Shown: piece by piece, positions 53,320 through 58,910 of the stretch | Layout: each line of letters begins with the position of its first letter | Numbering within the stretch: position 1 is the first letter of the stretch | Assembly (NCBI RefSeq): GCF_018398335.1 | Contig: NZ_JAHBRX010000001.1 | Location: forward strand, 62,001 to 126,000 | Length of the DNA stretch: 64,000 bases | Reading direction: 5' to 3' | Source: Chelatococcus sp. HY11 | Lineage (GTDB): Bacteria > Pseudomonadota > Alphaproteobacteria > Rhizobiales > Beijerinckiaceae | Position numbers and translations under genes: made by a program | Notes under the pieces: generated by a model | Database searches by the model: none | Seen by the model: the letters and a program-made list of their open reading frames with translations, nothing else | What the model was told of the DNA's origin: nothing

Positions 53320-54042
53320 ATGGGCAACGCAGTCTCCTCCTTTGAATTCGCCATCGACACGCAGAGTCATAATGTACGTGTGGTCGATATCGACGGCGCG
53401 CCGTGGTTCGTGGCGGCCGATGTATGTCGGGCGCTGGACCTGCGGCCTGGGCGACGGGGCGAGTACACTCGCCACCTGGTCAAGCTAGCAGCTGATGAAC
53501 GAACGCCGATACCCCCCAATCAGATTGGGGGGATACATCACCCCATTTCGATCATCTCCGAATCCGGTCTCTACAAACTCATCATGCGCTCGGACAAGCC
53601 GCAGGCCCGGTCGTTTCAGGACTGGGTGACCCGCACGGTGCTCCCCGCCATCCGCAAAGACGGCGCTTACATCAAGGGCGAGGAGAAAGTCGCTTCAGGC
53701 GAACTCTCGGATGACGAGTTTGTTCTTCGCGCCATCACCCTCCTGCAGACGAAGGTCGAGCGACTGACGGCTGAACGCGATGCGCTCGCAGCCCAATCTG
53801 CCTTTATGACATTGGACCAATATCGGGCAGCCAGCCGAGCGTCATGGCATTGGAGCTACAGGCGAGCCCTTGCCGCGGCGGCATGCAAGCTAGCCCGAGA
53901 GCGCGGCATCAAACTCGAGAAGCACACCCGCGAATATACGCGGGACGGGCAGAAGCTCACGGGCGCTGTCAACATTTATCCGCGCGGATTGCTCGACGAG
54001 GCACGTCACAAGGTTGGCGAGCCGGCTCAGTTCGCGGCATAG
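53320..54042 (+). CDS. BRO-N domain antirepressor
   Basis: A 240-residue phage antirepressor. The BRO-N domain is in the first 110 residues (FEFAIDTQSHNVRVVDIDGAPWFVAADVCRALDL, ISESGLYKLIMRSDKPQARSFQDWVTRTVLPAIRKDGAYI). A helical linker (LLQTKVERLTAERDALAAQ) leads to a basic C-terminal domain (YRRALAAAACKLARERGIKLEKHTREY). Such proteins counteract the repressor or switch host transcription. GGAGG lies 7 nt before the ATG. Confidence 0.88.
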   Translation: MGNAVSSFEFAIDTQSHNVRVVDIDGAPWFVAADVCRALDLRPGRRGEYTRHLVKLAADERTPIPPNQIGGIHHPISIISESGLYKLIMRSDKPQARSFQDWVTRTVLPAIRKDGAYIKGEEKVASGELSDDEFVLRAITLLQTKVERLTAERDALAAQSAFMTLDQYRAASRASWHWSYRRALAAAACKLARERGIKLEKHTREYTRDGQKLTGAVNIYPRGLLDEARHKVGEPAQFAA

Positions 54043-54056
54043 AGAAAGACAACCAA

Positions 54057-54602
54057 ATGACAGCTGCACCAGACCTGAGATTACATCCGATCGAGCCTGA
54101 GAGCGCGACCAGTATCGCCGCACGTCTTTTGGATGAATGCGGCGGAGACCGCTCGGCCGCGTCAAAGAAACTGACCTCGGTGGCACGTCGCCGCAAAGAC
54201 TGGCACGAGGATATTTTTCGCCGATGGGCGGACGTTGCAATAGGCGAAGCGGCTCGCGCCCGAAACGAGGCTATTCGGACGCCTCTTCGCGTTGAGCCCA
54301 CGCCTAATAGCCTAAACAGGGCGCGGACCAGAGCAGCGCGCTTTGGAGCGGCGGTGACCCACAGCATCCTCGACTACGAGCTCCGCCTGAACGGCAAGTC
54401 CATTTTGCTGAAGAACGCGACCGGCGAAGAAGTGCTTGCTGTCGCCCATCACTACCTCTCGCAGGGCACGACCATGATCCGCACAGGGCGATGGCTCGAG
54501 CGCGTTGCAGCATCTGTGCCGGACGGCAAGCGCGTCGGCGAGGTCATGGGCGTGAAGGAATTGGAGAGGTTGCAGGCCACCTCTCGGAAGGAAGCCGCAT
54601 GA
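54057..54602 (+). CDS. Phage protein of unknown function (181 aa)
   Basis: MTAAPDLRLHPIEPESATSIAARLLDECGGDRSAASKKL is an amphipathic helical start; the second half holds SILDYELRLNGKSILLKNATGEEVLAVAHHYLSQG, ending in GVKELERLQATSRKEAA. It resembles uncharacterised proteins of rhizobial phages. Its stop codon lies 5 bp before the first hairpin of the array. Confidence 0.72.
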   Translation: MTAAPDLRLHPIEPESATSIAARLLDECGGDRSAASKKLTSVARRRKDWHEDIFRRWADVAIGEAARARNEAIRTPLRVEPTPNSLNRARTRAARFGAAVTHSILDYELRLNGKSILLKNATGEEVLAVAHHYLSQGTTMIRTGRWLERVAASVPDGKRVGEVMGVKELERLQATSRKEAA

Positions 54603-54607
54603 GCGGC

Positions 54608-54655
54608 GGGGCAGGCCAGGTGGCGTGCGCAGCCCATGCAGAATATGCCCGCCCC
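54608..54655 (+). repeat. Hairpin unit 1
   Basis: Arms GGGGCAGGC / GCCCGCCCC, one A-C mismatch; 30-nt loop; motif CGCAGCCCA. Begins 5 bases after the preceding stop codon. Confidence 0.8.
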
Positions 54656-54663
54656 AACTGAAT

Positions 54664-54709
54664 TCGTGGGCCACAATTCAACCGCAAACCATGTTCCGGG
54701 CGCCCACGA
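54664..54709 (+). repeat. Hairpin unit 2
   Basis: Arms TCGTGGGC / GCCCACGA, perfect; 30-nt loop; motif CGCAAACCA. Confidence 0.9.
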
Positions 54710-54717
54710 TCCACTTC

Positions 54718-54761
54718 GGCTGGCCAATGAACCGGCGCAATCCACAAGGCTAGCGCCAGCC
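54718..54761 (+). repeat. Hairpin unit 3
   Basis: Arms GGCTGGC / GCCAGCC, perfect; 30-nt loop; motif CGCAATCCA. Confidence 0.9.
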
Positions 54762-54771
54762 AACCCTATGA

Positions 54772-54819
54772 CGATGGGGCCATTGAATGCTCGCAACCCG
54801 TTCGGTGCGCGCCCCATCG
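54772..54819 (+). repeat. Hairpin unit 4
   Basis: Arms CGATGGGGC / GCCCCATCG, perfect; 30-nt loop; motif CGCAACCCG. Loop and inner stem closely resemble unit 11. Confidence 0.9.
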
Positions 54820-54828
54820 CCACCTCTC

Positions 54829-54876
54829 GCTGAGGGCCACGCCCACGACGCAACCCACCCCACTTGCGCCCTCAGC
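54829..54876 (+). repeat. Hairpin unit 5
   Basis: Arms GCTGAGGGC / GCCCTCAGC, perfect; 30-nt loop; motif CGCAACCCA. Ends 20 bases before the ATG of the IS110-like gene. Confidence 0.9.
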
Positions 54877-54896
54877 AACCCACTCAGGAGACTGCC

Positions 54897-55862
54897 ATGC
54901 TTTCCGTCGCCGAGATCGCCCAATCGACCACCCGGAATTCACGAATTGCTGCTGGCCCTGGCTCCGTCGCAACCATCAGGACTAAAGCCAGCAGCAACCC
55001 CACGCATAGGGAGCGGGCCAGCGCGCCGCCGCCGCCCACCATCATGTCGCCCGCTCCCTATGCCACCCCAGACATCATCCCACTGGCACCCTATGAGGCC
55101 ACCGCCGAGATCCAGGAGGCGACAGACCAGATCATCGAATTTTGGCGACTGCGTCAGGACATGGTCTCGGCACAGACAAAGCTAATCCTCCAGGCGAAGT
55201 CACTGCTACGGCGCGCCATTGGCGGTGACAAGAAGGAGGCGTCTGCGGCGTTCGATCGGATCAAGGCCGGGGAGCCTCATCCGTATTCGGGGCACATCTT
55301 CCCGCACCTTGCTGCACTCGAGCCCATCGAAAAGCAGCGCGCCGCCTATGAGAAGTCGCTCGTAAAGCTCGTCCGCACCCTCCCGATCCATGCTTGGGCA
55401 AAGTCCGTCAAGGGGCTCGGCGAGATGTCGCTTGCCGGCATCGTCGGGGAGTGCGGGGACGTGGGCACCTACAAGAGCGTCTCGGCTGTGTGGAAGCGGA
55501 TGGGGCTAGCCGTGATCGACGGCAAGGCCCAGGGCCGGCCGGGGGCAGGCGCGTCCGCGGACGACTGGATCAAGCACGGATACAGCAAGCGCCGCCGCTC
55601 TGTGTCCCGCGTCGGGCTTCAGTATGTGATCGGCAGCATGGGGCTGTACCGATCGCCGTTCGGGGCGGATGACCCTGGCGCGACCTATTACCAGAAGGTC
55701 TTTACCGATCGCGCTCGATACGAGGCGGAGATGCTCGGGTTGCCCGTCAAAGAGTCCAAGACGGGCAAGGACTCTTACGATGCGCACGTCGCAAACCGCG
55801 CCCTGCGGTATGTCGAGAAGCGAGTGCTGAAGCACTTGTATTTGGAATGGCGGCGCGCATAG
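54897..55862 (+). CDS. Orphan IS110-type C-terminal transposase-domain protein inside the hairpin array
   Basis: A 321-residue protein. After a low-complexity start, residues 70-110 form a coiled coil (EIQEATDQIIEFWRLRQDMVSAQ). The C-terminal half follows the Transposase_20 pattern of IS110/IS116: helix-hairpin-helix VKGLGEMSLAGIVGECGDVGTYKS, then WKRMGL, a Gly/Ala/Ser loop (GRPGAGASADDW) where IS110 enzymes carry the catalytic Ser, then YSKRRRSVSRVGLQYVIGSM and a final helix. The N-terminal RuvC-like DEDD domain of IS110 enzymes is missing. AGGAG precedes the ATG at 54897. Hairpin units 6 and 7 lie within the frame and encode about residues 17-56; a start at 55044, inside the unit 7 loop, is the alternative but lacks a ribosome site. 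Confidence 0.8.
   Translation: MLSVAEIAQSTTRNSRIAAGPGSVATIRTKASSNPTHRERASAPPPPTIMSPAPYATPDIIPLAPYEATAEIQEATDQIIEFWRLRQDMVSAQTKLILQAKSLLRRAIGGDKKEASAAFDRIKAGEPHPYSGHIFPHLAALEPIEKQRAAYEKSLVKLVRTLPIHAWAKSVKGLGEMSLAGIVGECGDVGTYKSVSAVWKRMGLAVIDGKAQGRPGAGASADDWIKHGYSKRRRSVSRVGLQYVIGSMGLYRSPFGADDPGATYYQKVFTDRARYEAEMLGLPVKESKTGKDSYDAHVANRALRYVEKRVLKHLYLEWRRA
54946..54997 (+). repeat. Hairpin unit 6, inside coding sequence
   Basis: Arms TTGCTGCTGGC / GCCAGCAGCAA, perfect 11 bp; 30-nt loop starting CC; motif CGCAACCAT. Shares 15 identical loop bases (GGCTCCGTCGCAACC) with unit 12. Confidence 0.88.
55004..55063 (+). repeat. Hairpin unit 7, inside coding sequence
   Basis: Arms GCATAGGGAGCGGGC / GCCCGCTCCCTATGC, perfect 15 bp, the longest uninterrupted stem; 30-nt loop; motif degenerate, CGCCGCCCA. 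Confidence 0.88.
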
Positions 55863-55870
55863 CGCTGCCG

Positions 55871-55916
55871 GGGCGGGCCAGAGAATGATTGCAACCCATC
55901 AGCCCTTCGCCCGCCC
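55871..55916 (+). repeat. Hairpin unit 8
   Basis: Arms GGGCGGGC / GCCCGCCC, perfect; 30-nt loop; motif TGCAACCCA. Starts 8 bases after the stop of the IS110-like gene. Confidence 0.9.
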
Positions 55917-55924
55917 TAACAGCT

Positions 55925-55984
55925 TGACATGAGATGGGCCATCGGAAGACCGCAACCCATTGCTGCTACGCCCTTCTCACGTCA
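55925..55984 (+). repeat. Hairpin unit 9
   Basis: Arms TGACATGAGATGGGC / GCCCTTCTCACGTCA, 13 of 15 pairs; 30-nt loop; motif CGCAACCCA. Confidence 0.88.
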
Positions 55985-55990
55985 TCCCTT

Positions 55991-56039
55991 TGTGCGGGCC
56001 ATGGTCCTCGCGGAACCCATGGAGCGTGCCGCCCGCACA
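55991..56039 (+). repeat. Hairpin unit 10
   Basis: Arms TGTGCGGGC / GCCCGCACA, perfect; 31-nt loop, the only one that is not 30; motif CGGAACCCA. Confidence 0.85.
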
Positions 56040-56040
56040 C

Positions 56041-56063
56041 TATGACGGCCGTCGGCCGTCATA
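56041..56063 (+). repeat. Loop-less hairpin between units 10 and 11
   Basis: TATGACGGC / GCCGTCATA, perfect 9 bp around CGTCG (10 bp if the next C-G is counted). The stem closes with GGC/GCC like all array units, but the 30-nt loop is absent. It may be a unit that lost its loop, or a separate element. Confidence 0.8.
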
Positions 56064-56070
56064 TGAGAAA

Positions 56071-56131
56071 TTGGTGGGGTTGGGGCCACTGAATGTGCGC
56101 AACCCATTCTTTCTGCGCCCCATCCCACCAA
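56071..56131 (+). repeat. Hairpin unit 11
   Basis: Arms TTGGTGGGGTTGGGGC / GCCCCATCCCACCAA, 14 pairs with one T-T mismatch and one bulged G; 30-nt loop; motif CGCAACCCA. Confidence 0.88.
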
Positions 56132-56135
56132 CCAA

Positions 56136-56189
56136 AGAGAGCGGGGCCAGGGCTCCGTCGCAACCCAGGGTCTCCGCGCCCCGCTCTCT
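56136..56189 (+). repeat. Hairpin unit 12
   Basis: Arms AGAGAGCGGGGC / GCCCCGCTCTCT, perfect 12 bp; 30-nt loop; motif CGCAACCCA. Last unit of the array. Confidence 0.9.
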
Positions 56190-56200
56190 CACTATCTAAC

Positions 56201-56218
56201 CATCCCCCACGGGGGATG
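56201..56218. terminator. Hairpin CATCCCC...GGGGATG after the array
   Basis: CATCCCC and GGGGATG pair around CCAC/G, 12 bases past unit 12. It has no U tract and no array loop. It could bound the array transcript. Confidence 0.4.
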
Positions 56219-56255
56219 TGGACCGCCGTCAGAGGATCCGGGTTACGAGGCCGGT

Positions 56256-56381
56256 CTAGAAGGAAAATGAGAGTTGGTCGGGATGGGAACGCCAGTGAGC
56301 ACAGACATGCTCAAGGCGTCCAAACCGCCAGCGGACGTAGGCCCGCACTCTCACCACCTTCGACTTCAACATGTTGGCCAT
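56256..56381 (-). CDS. Small basic phage protein on the opposite strand (41 aa)
   Basis: MANMLKSKVVRVRAYVRWRFGRLEHVCAHWR with a SFSF end. GGGAGAC lies 7 nt before the ATG at 56381. Short proteins with this R-A-Y-x-R...W-x-x-V-x-x-H-W-R outline occur in rhizobial phages; function unknown. It is reversed relative to the surrounding rightward genes and faces the hairpin array. Confidence 0.6.
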   Translation of the reverse strand: MANMLKSKVVRVRAYVRWRFGRLEHVCAHWRSHPDQLSFSF

Positions 56382-56630
56382 GTTGTCGTCTCCCTGGTTC
56401 GAGGCAGGGGGGAGCCCTGCTGCCCCAGTCTTGCTTGCGCAAGACCGTGCCCCGTGCGGGCGCAGCAAATGCTGTCGAACCAAGGCACTCTGACGGCGGT
56501 CCAGTTCAAGTTGAGCATGCACAGCTTTTACTGTCCAGCCACAGCTGCGACGCCTCGTAAAAAAGTTGAGCTTGCAAAACGTTAACGGCCAAGATCAAGC
56601 TCTTTATGGGGACAATCGGGGGATTTAACC
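56382..56630. other. Short intergenic stretch with inverted repeats
   Basis: It contains CTTGCTTGCGCAAG (56435-56448), a near-palindrome, and A/T-rich sequence before the next ribosome site. Probably holds promoters for the divergent small genes. Confidence 0.4.
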
Positions 56631-56879
56631 ATGCCACCTATAGATGCGTGGATCGAGACGGCCAAAGCCGCAGAAATGGAAGACTGGCGGGCCGAAGAAG
56701 CAGAGCGGCGGGAGACGGAGCTAACGGCGCACGAGCCGGATATATCAAGGGAGATGCTTTTGGCTGGCGAGGCGGCGGCTGCCAAATATGGAGGCCATTG
56801 CAAGCACTGCAGCGGCCCCGATCCCCTCGACCTTGCGGTCGAGATCTATCTCGCGATGAGGCGAACAGTCAGCCCATAG
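56631..56879 (+). CDS. Phage protein of unknown function (82 aa)
   Basis: MPPIDAWIETAKAAEMEDWRAEEAERRE is acidic and helical. HCKHCSGPDPLD could be half of a zinc site, and LAVEIYLAMRR ends the fold. GGGGGA lies upstream. No family recognised. Confidence 0.65.
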   Translation: MPPIDAWIETAKAAEMEDWRAEEAERRETELTAHEPDISREMLLAGEAAAAKYGGHCKHCSGPDPLDLAVEIYLAMRRTVSP

Positions 56880-56920
56880 CTATGGCGCGCGGCGCCATAG
56901 CCTCACCAAGGAGTGCCGCC

Positions 56921-57097
56921 ATGAATGACAAGACAGTTGAGGAGCGAGTGCAGGCCGCTATTGAGCGGATTGGGGCTCGGCTGGATCAGGCTTTCGATCG
57001 GATCCAAGCACGGCGTCAAAAGTGCGGGCGAGCCCGCGTGCGAAATCTAGGTTCGCATTGGATTCGGCGCCGCGCGCCTCGATCTTCTGGACGATAG
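56921..57097 (+). CDS. Small helical phage protein, possibly truncated (58 aa)
   Basis: MNDKTVEERVQAAIERIGARLDQAFDRIQARR is a good helix with AAGGAG upstream, but the C-terminal 25 residues are Arg/Ser-rich and antisense to the gene at 56958-57218. The natural 3' end may have been replaced by an inserted gene. Confidence 0.45.
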   Translation: MNDKTVEERVQAAIERIGARLDQAFDRIQARRQKCGRARVRNLGSHWIRRRAPRSSGR

Positions 57098-57218
57098 TAT
57101 TCCTCAGAGCGTTGATCGTCGTCGGCAAGAGCGGCGCGTTTGATGTCGCGACGATCACCTGAATGATGCTTTCCAGAGCGAAGAGACGCCCCTTCAACTC
57201 ATCTGAACCGCTTTCCAT
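56958..57218 (-). CDS. Phage protein of unknown function, reversed (86 aa)
   Basis: MESGSDELKGRLFALESIIQVIVATSN, followed by a helical region and an acidic Pro-rich tail. GGAGGGG lies 5 nt upstream of the ATG. It overlaps the plus-strand gene by 140 nt. One of the two frames may not be real; this one has the better composition. Confidence 0.58.
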   Translation of the reverse strand: MESGSDELKGRLFALESIIQVIVATSNAPLLPTTINALRNTIVQKIEARGAESNANLDFARGLARTFDAVLGSDRKPDPAEPQSAQ

Positions 57219-57373
57219 TTTACCCCTCCAAAATGGACCACACCGTAAGCTTAGCGGGTATCGTCATCTTTGCCCATCGCCGAGCGCTGCACTCCAGCGT
57301 TCCGCCGTGGGGCAACTCACGACCCGCAGCGGCTCGGCCGCCGGGAAAAGAACCACATGACGAAGGTAAAGTC

Positions 57374-57631
57374 ATGTCGGAAGCAGAATATGAAATTGAC
57401 GATGTTGTTCGAGCAAATATCGAAGGACGTGTGATTGAGGTCAGACGCAACGGCCAGGGCGAGCAGGTCGTTGTCGAGTACTACGACAATGAAGGAGATC
57501 TGAGGAGACGCGCGCTCTGGACGACAGAGATCGAGCCGGTGGTCGATGACGAAAGCGCGGCGCCTGCCGTTGCTATGGCGGCCCCGATCCCGCGCATCGC
57601 AGAGGTAATTCCCCTTCGGAGAGCGGCATGA
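57374..57631 (+). CDS. Small beta-rich phage protein (85 aa)
   Basis: MSEAEYEIDDVVRANIEGRVIEVRRNGQGEQVVVEYYDNEGDLR looks like an SH3/KOW-type barrel with an ALWTTEIEPV last strand, similar in outline to the larger protein at 57837. GAAGG precedes the ATG. Function unknown. Confidence 0.65.
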   Translation: MSEAEYEIDDVVRANIEGRVIEVRRNGQGEQVVVEYYDNEGDLRRRALWTTEIEPVVDDESAAPAVAMAAPIPRIAEVIPLRRAA

Positions 57632-57837
57632 CGAACGACGATTTCGCGTTCGACATGCTGAGTACAGTTTGCATTTTGCACACGGAAGTCGTCTGGGAGG
57701 TCATTGCCCAGACACGCCACGCATATGCCGAGAACACATACGTAATCCGACGGATAAATGTGCAGACCGGGGAGGTTCTCCAGGCGGTCTATTCCGAAAG
57801 TTTGCTCGTTCCGGCTGGCCCGAAGGGGAAAAACTGA
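57628..57837 (+). CDS. Phage protein of unknown function (69 aa)
   Basis: MTNDDFAFDMLSTVCILHTEVVWEVIAQTRH starts a small alpha/beta protein ending with AYSESLLVPAGPKGKN-like residues. Start and stop overlap the neighbours (ATGA and TGATG), so it is translated with them. Confidence 0.62.
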   Translation: MTNDDFAFDMLSTVCILHTEVVWEVIAQTRHAYAENTYVIRRINVQTGEVLQAVYSESLLVPAGPKGKN

Positions 57838-58580
57838 TGGCATTTTCAATTGGTGACAGAGTGGTGCTGGCGAATGGCCGGCACGACGAAGTCTATACGA
57901 TCCGCAAACTGAACCCTGCAAAGGGCTATAGGCTACGCACGGTTGGAGGTGAGAAGTATCCGTTCTGGTGGGGCGACGATGAACTCGCCAGTGCGGACCC
58001 GATCTTCAAGGTCGGCGATCGGGTGGTGGTGAGTTCGGTTGCTTACGGGCCTGAGTGCGAGGTGGGAGAGATCGTTAATGGGCACGCCGATGGAACCTTT
58101 GAGGTTCAGTTGGATTCATGGGCCAATGGACACAACGGGTCATCCGATGACGTGAAATCGAGAGATCGTTGGTACTGCGCTCCAGACGATCTCACCCCCA
58201 TCCCCACTCCCGACGCCACGATTTACGACGCGTCAATCCATACCAGCATCTTTGGGCGCGTGGTCGTCGGCAAGATCTATGGCGACGGAAAGGGGCGCTT
58301 CGCTGACGGCATGCCGATCCGCACGAGCGCGATCGTCGAGGATCTGCCCGACAACACGGTCCGCACCCGCAACAGCGTCTACAAGCTGGTGTTCGGCCCG
58401 CCGCCTGGGCGCAAGTTCAAGCCCGGCGACTGGGTGAGGACGCGCGACGGAGAGGTCGGAATCGTCTTCCATGACGACGGTGATTCCGAAGACGGCGATC
58501 CCTATCGCGTCGGGACCGTCGAGTGCGGCGGTACAGGCTTCTACTCCGCCAACGAACTCGTTCCCCACCTCCCCAGCTGA
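57837..58580 (+). CDS. Tandem SH3/KOW-like phage protein (247 aa)
   Basis: Three or four barrels are visible: FSIGDRVVLANGRHDEVYTIRKL, FKVGDRVVVSSVAYGPECEVGEIV, and FKPGDWVRTRDGEVGIVFHDDG, all with the Gly-Asp-x-Val pattern of KOW/SH3 folds. They could bind nucleic acid or protein partners. Function unknown. The stop of the previous gene overlaps its start. Confidence 0.72.
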   Translation: MAFSIGDRVVLANGRHDEVYTIRKLNPAKGYRLRTVGGEKYPFWWGDDELASADPIFKVGDRVVVSSVAYGPECEVGEIVNGHADGTFEVQLDSWANGHNGSSDDVKSRDRWYCAPDDLTPIPTPDATIYDASIHTSIFGRVVVGKIYGDGKGRFADGMPIRTSAIVEDLPDNTVRTRNSVYKLVFGPPPGRKFKPGDWVRTRDGEVGIVFHDDGDSEDGDPYRVGTVECGGTGFYSANELVPHLPS

Positions 58581-58590
58581 GGCGCAATCC

Positions 58591-58800
58591 ATGCACGTAA
58601 TTTCAATTGAACGCGCCCTGGCGGAAGCTGGGAGCGCAACGAGAGCGGCTGCGCGTTTGCAGCGAGTGGCCGCGTGGAACGAGCGCCGGGCTGCGAAGGC
58701 GAGAGGCCGGGCGGACATACGGCGCCACGAGGACAACGCCGCGGCGTTACGGGCCAGCGCTGCGAGCCTCTCCGGCCAATACGAAAGGATGGCGGCGTGA
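58591..58800 (+). CDS. Small basic phage protein (69 aa)
   Basis: MHVISIERALAEAGSATRAAARLQRVAAWNERRAAKARGRADIRRHED is a single long basic helix, likely a coiled coil. GAGG is about 9 nt upstream. Overlaps the next GTG start. Confidence 0.62.
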   Translation: MHVISIERALAEAGSATRAAARLQRVAAWNERRAAKARGRADIRRHEDNAAALRASAASLSGQYERMAA

Positions 58801-58910
58801 CCCTCCCCATCAAGATCATCCTTTGGCTCGTGGCGGCTTCGCTGCTGCTGTCCATCATCGGCGACCTCGGCCAGTACCTCACGGTCGCCAAGTTCATGGG
58901 AGTGCTGTGA
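58797..58910 (+). CDS. Small phage membrane protein (37 aa)
   Basis: GTG start in a GTGA overlap, AAAGGATG upstream. LPIKIILWLVAASLLLSIIG is one transmembrane helix. The stop overlaps the ATG of the ATPase gene. Confidence 0.55.
   Translation: MTLPIKIILWLVAASLLLSIIGDLGQYLTVAKFMGVL

Larger units (their letters stand above)
54608..56189 (+). repeat. Array of twelve constant-loop stem-loops around an IS110-like gene
   Basis: Twelve hairpins in one orientation, seven before or inside the 5' end of the gene at 54897-55862 and five after it. Every stem has a different sequence but pairs with itself, and all close with GGC/GCC. Eleven loops are exactly 30 nt and one is 31: two bases, mostly CA, then 9 variable bases, then CGCAACCCA (or a near match) at loop position 12-20, then 10 variable bases. 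Units are 1-10 nt apart, apart from the coding interruption and a 69-nt gap at the gene start. Individual units follow. The paired but divergent stems show selection for structure. Confidence 0.93.

Noticed and set aside
55506-55835. Minus-strand frame inside the IS110-like gene
   Set aside because: Shadow frame without ribosome site; the plus strand has a recognisable domain.
54608-56189. Reading the array as a repeated peptide G-P-x3-R-N-P-x3-R-P
   Set aside because: In one frame CGC-AAC-CCA gives RNP in most units and 30 nt equals ten codons. But the units fall in different frames relative to each other, units 3 and 6 contain stop codons, unit 10 has a 31-nt loop, and stems are paired rather than codon-conserved. 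Structure explains the pattern better.
54608-56189. CRISPR array
   Set aside because: There is no constant direct repeat with unique spacers; the outer stem sequences vary and are internally paired. The Cas4-like gene at 62337 is a phage recombination nuclease and no cas1, cas2 or effector is present.
54608-56189. Rho-independent terminators or integron attC sites
   Set aside because: None of the stems is followed by a U tract, and attC core sites (GTTRRRY type) are absent; the loop length is constant while attC loops vary.
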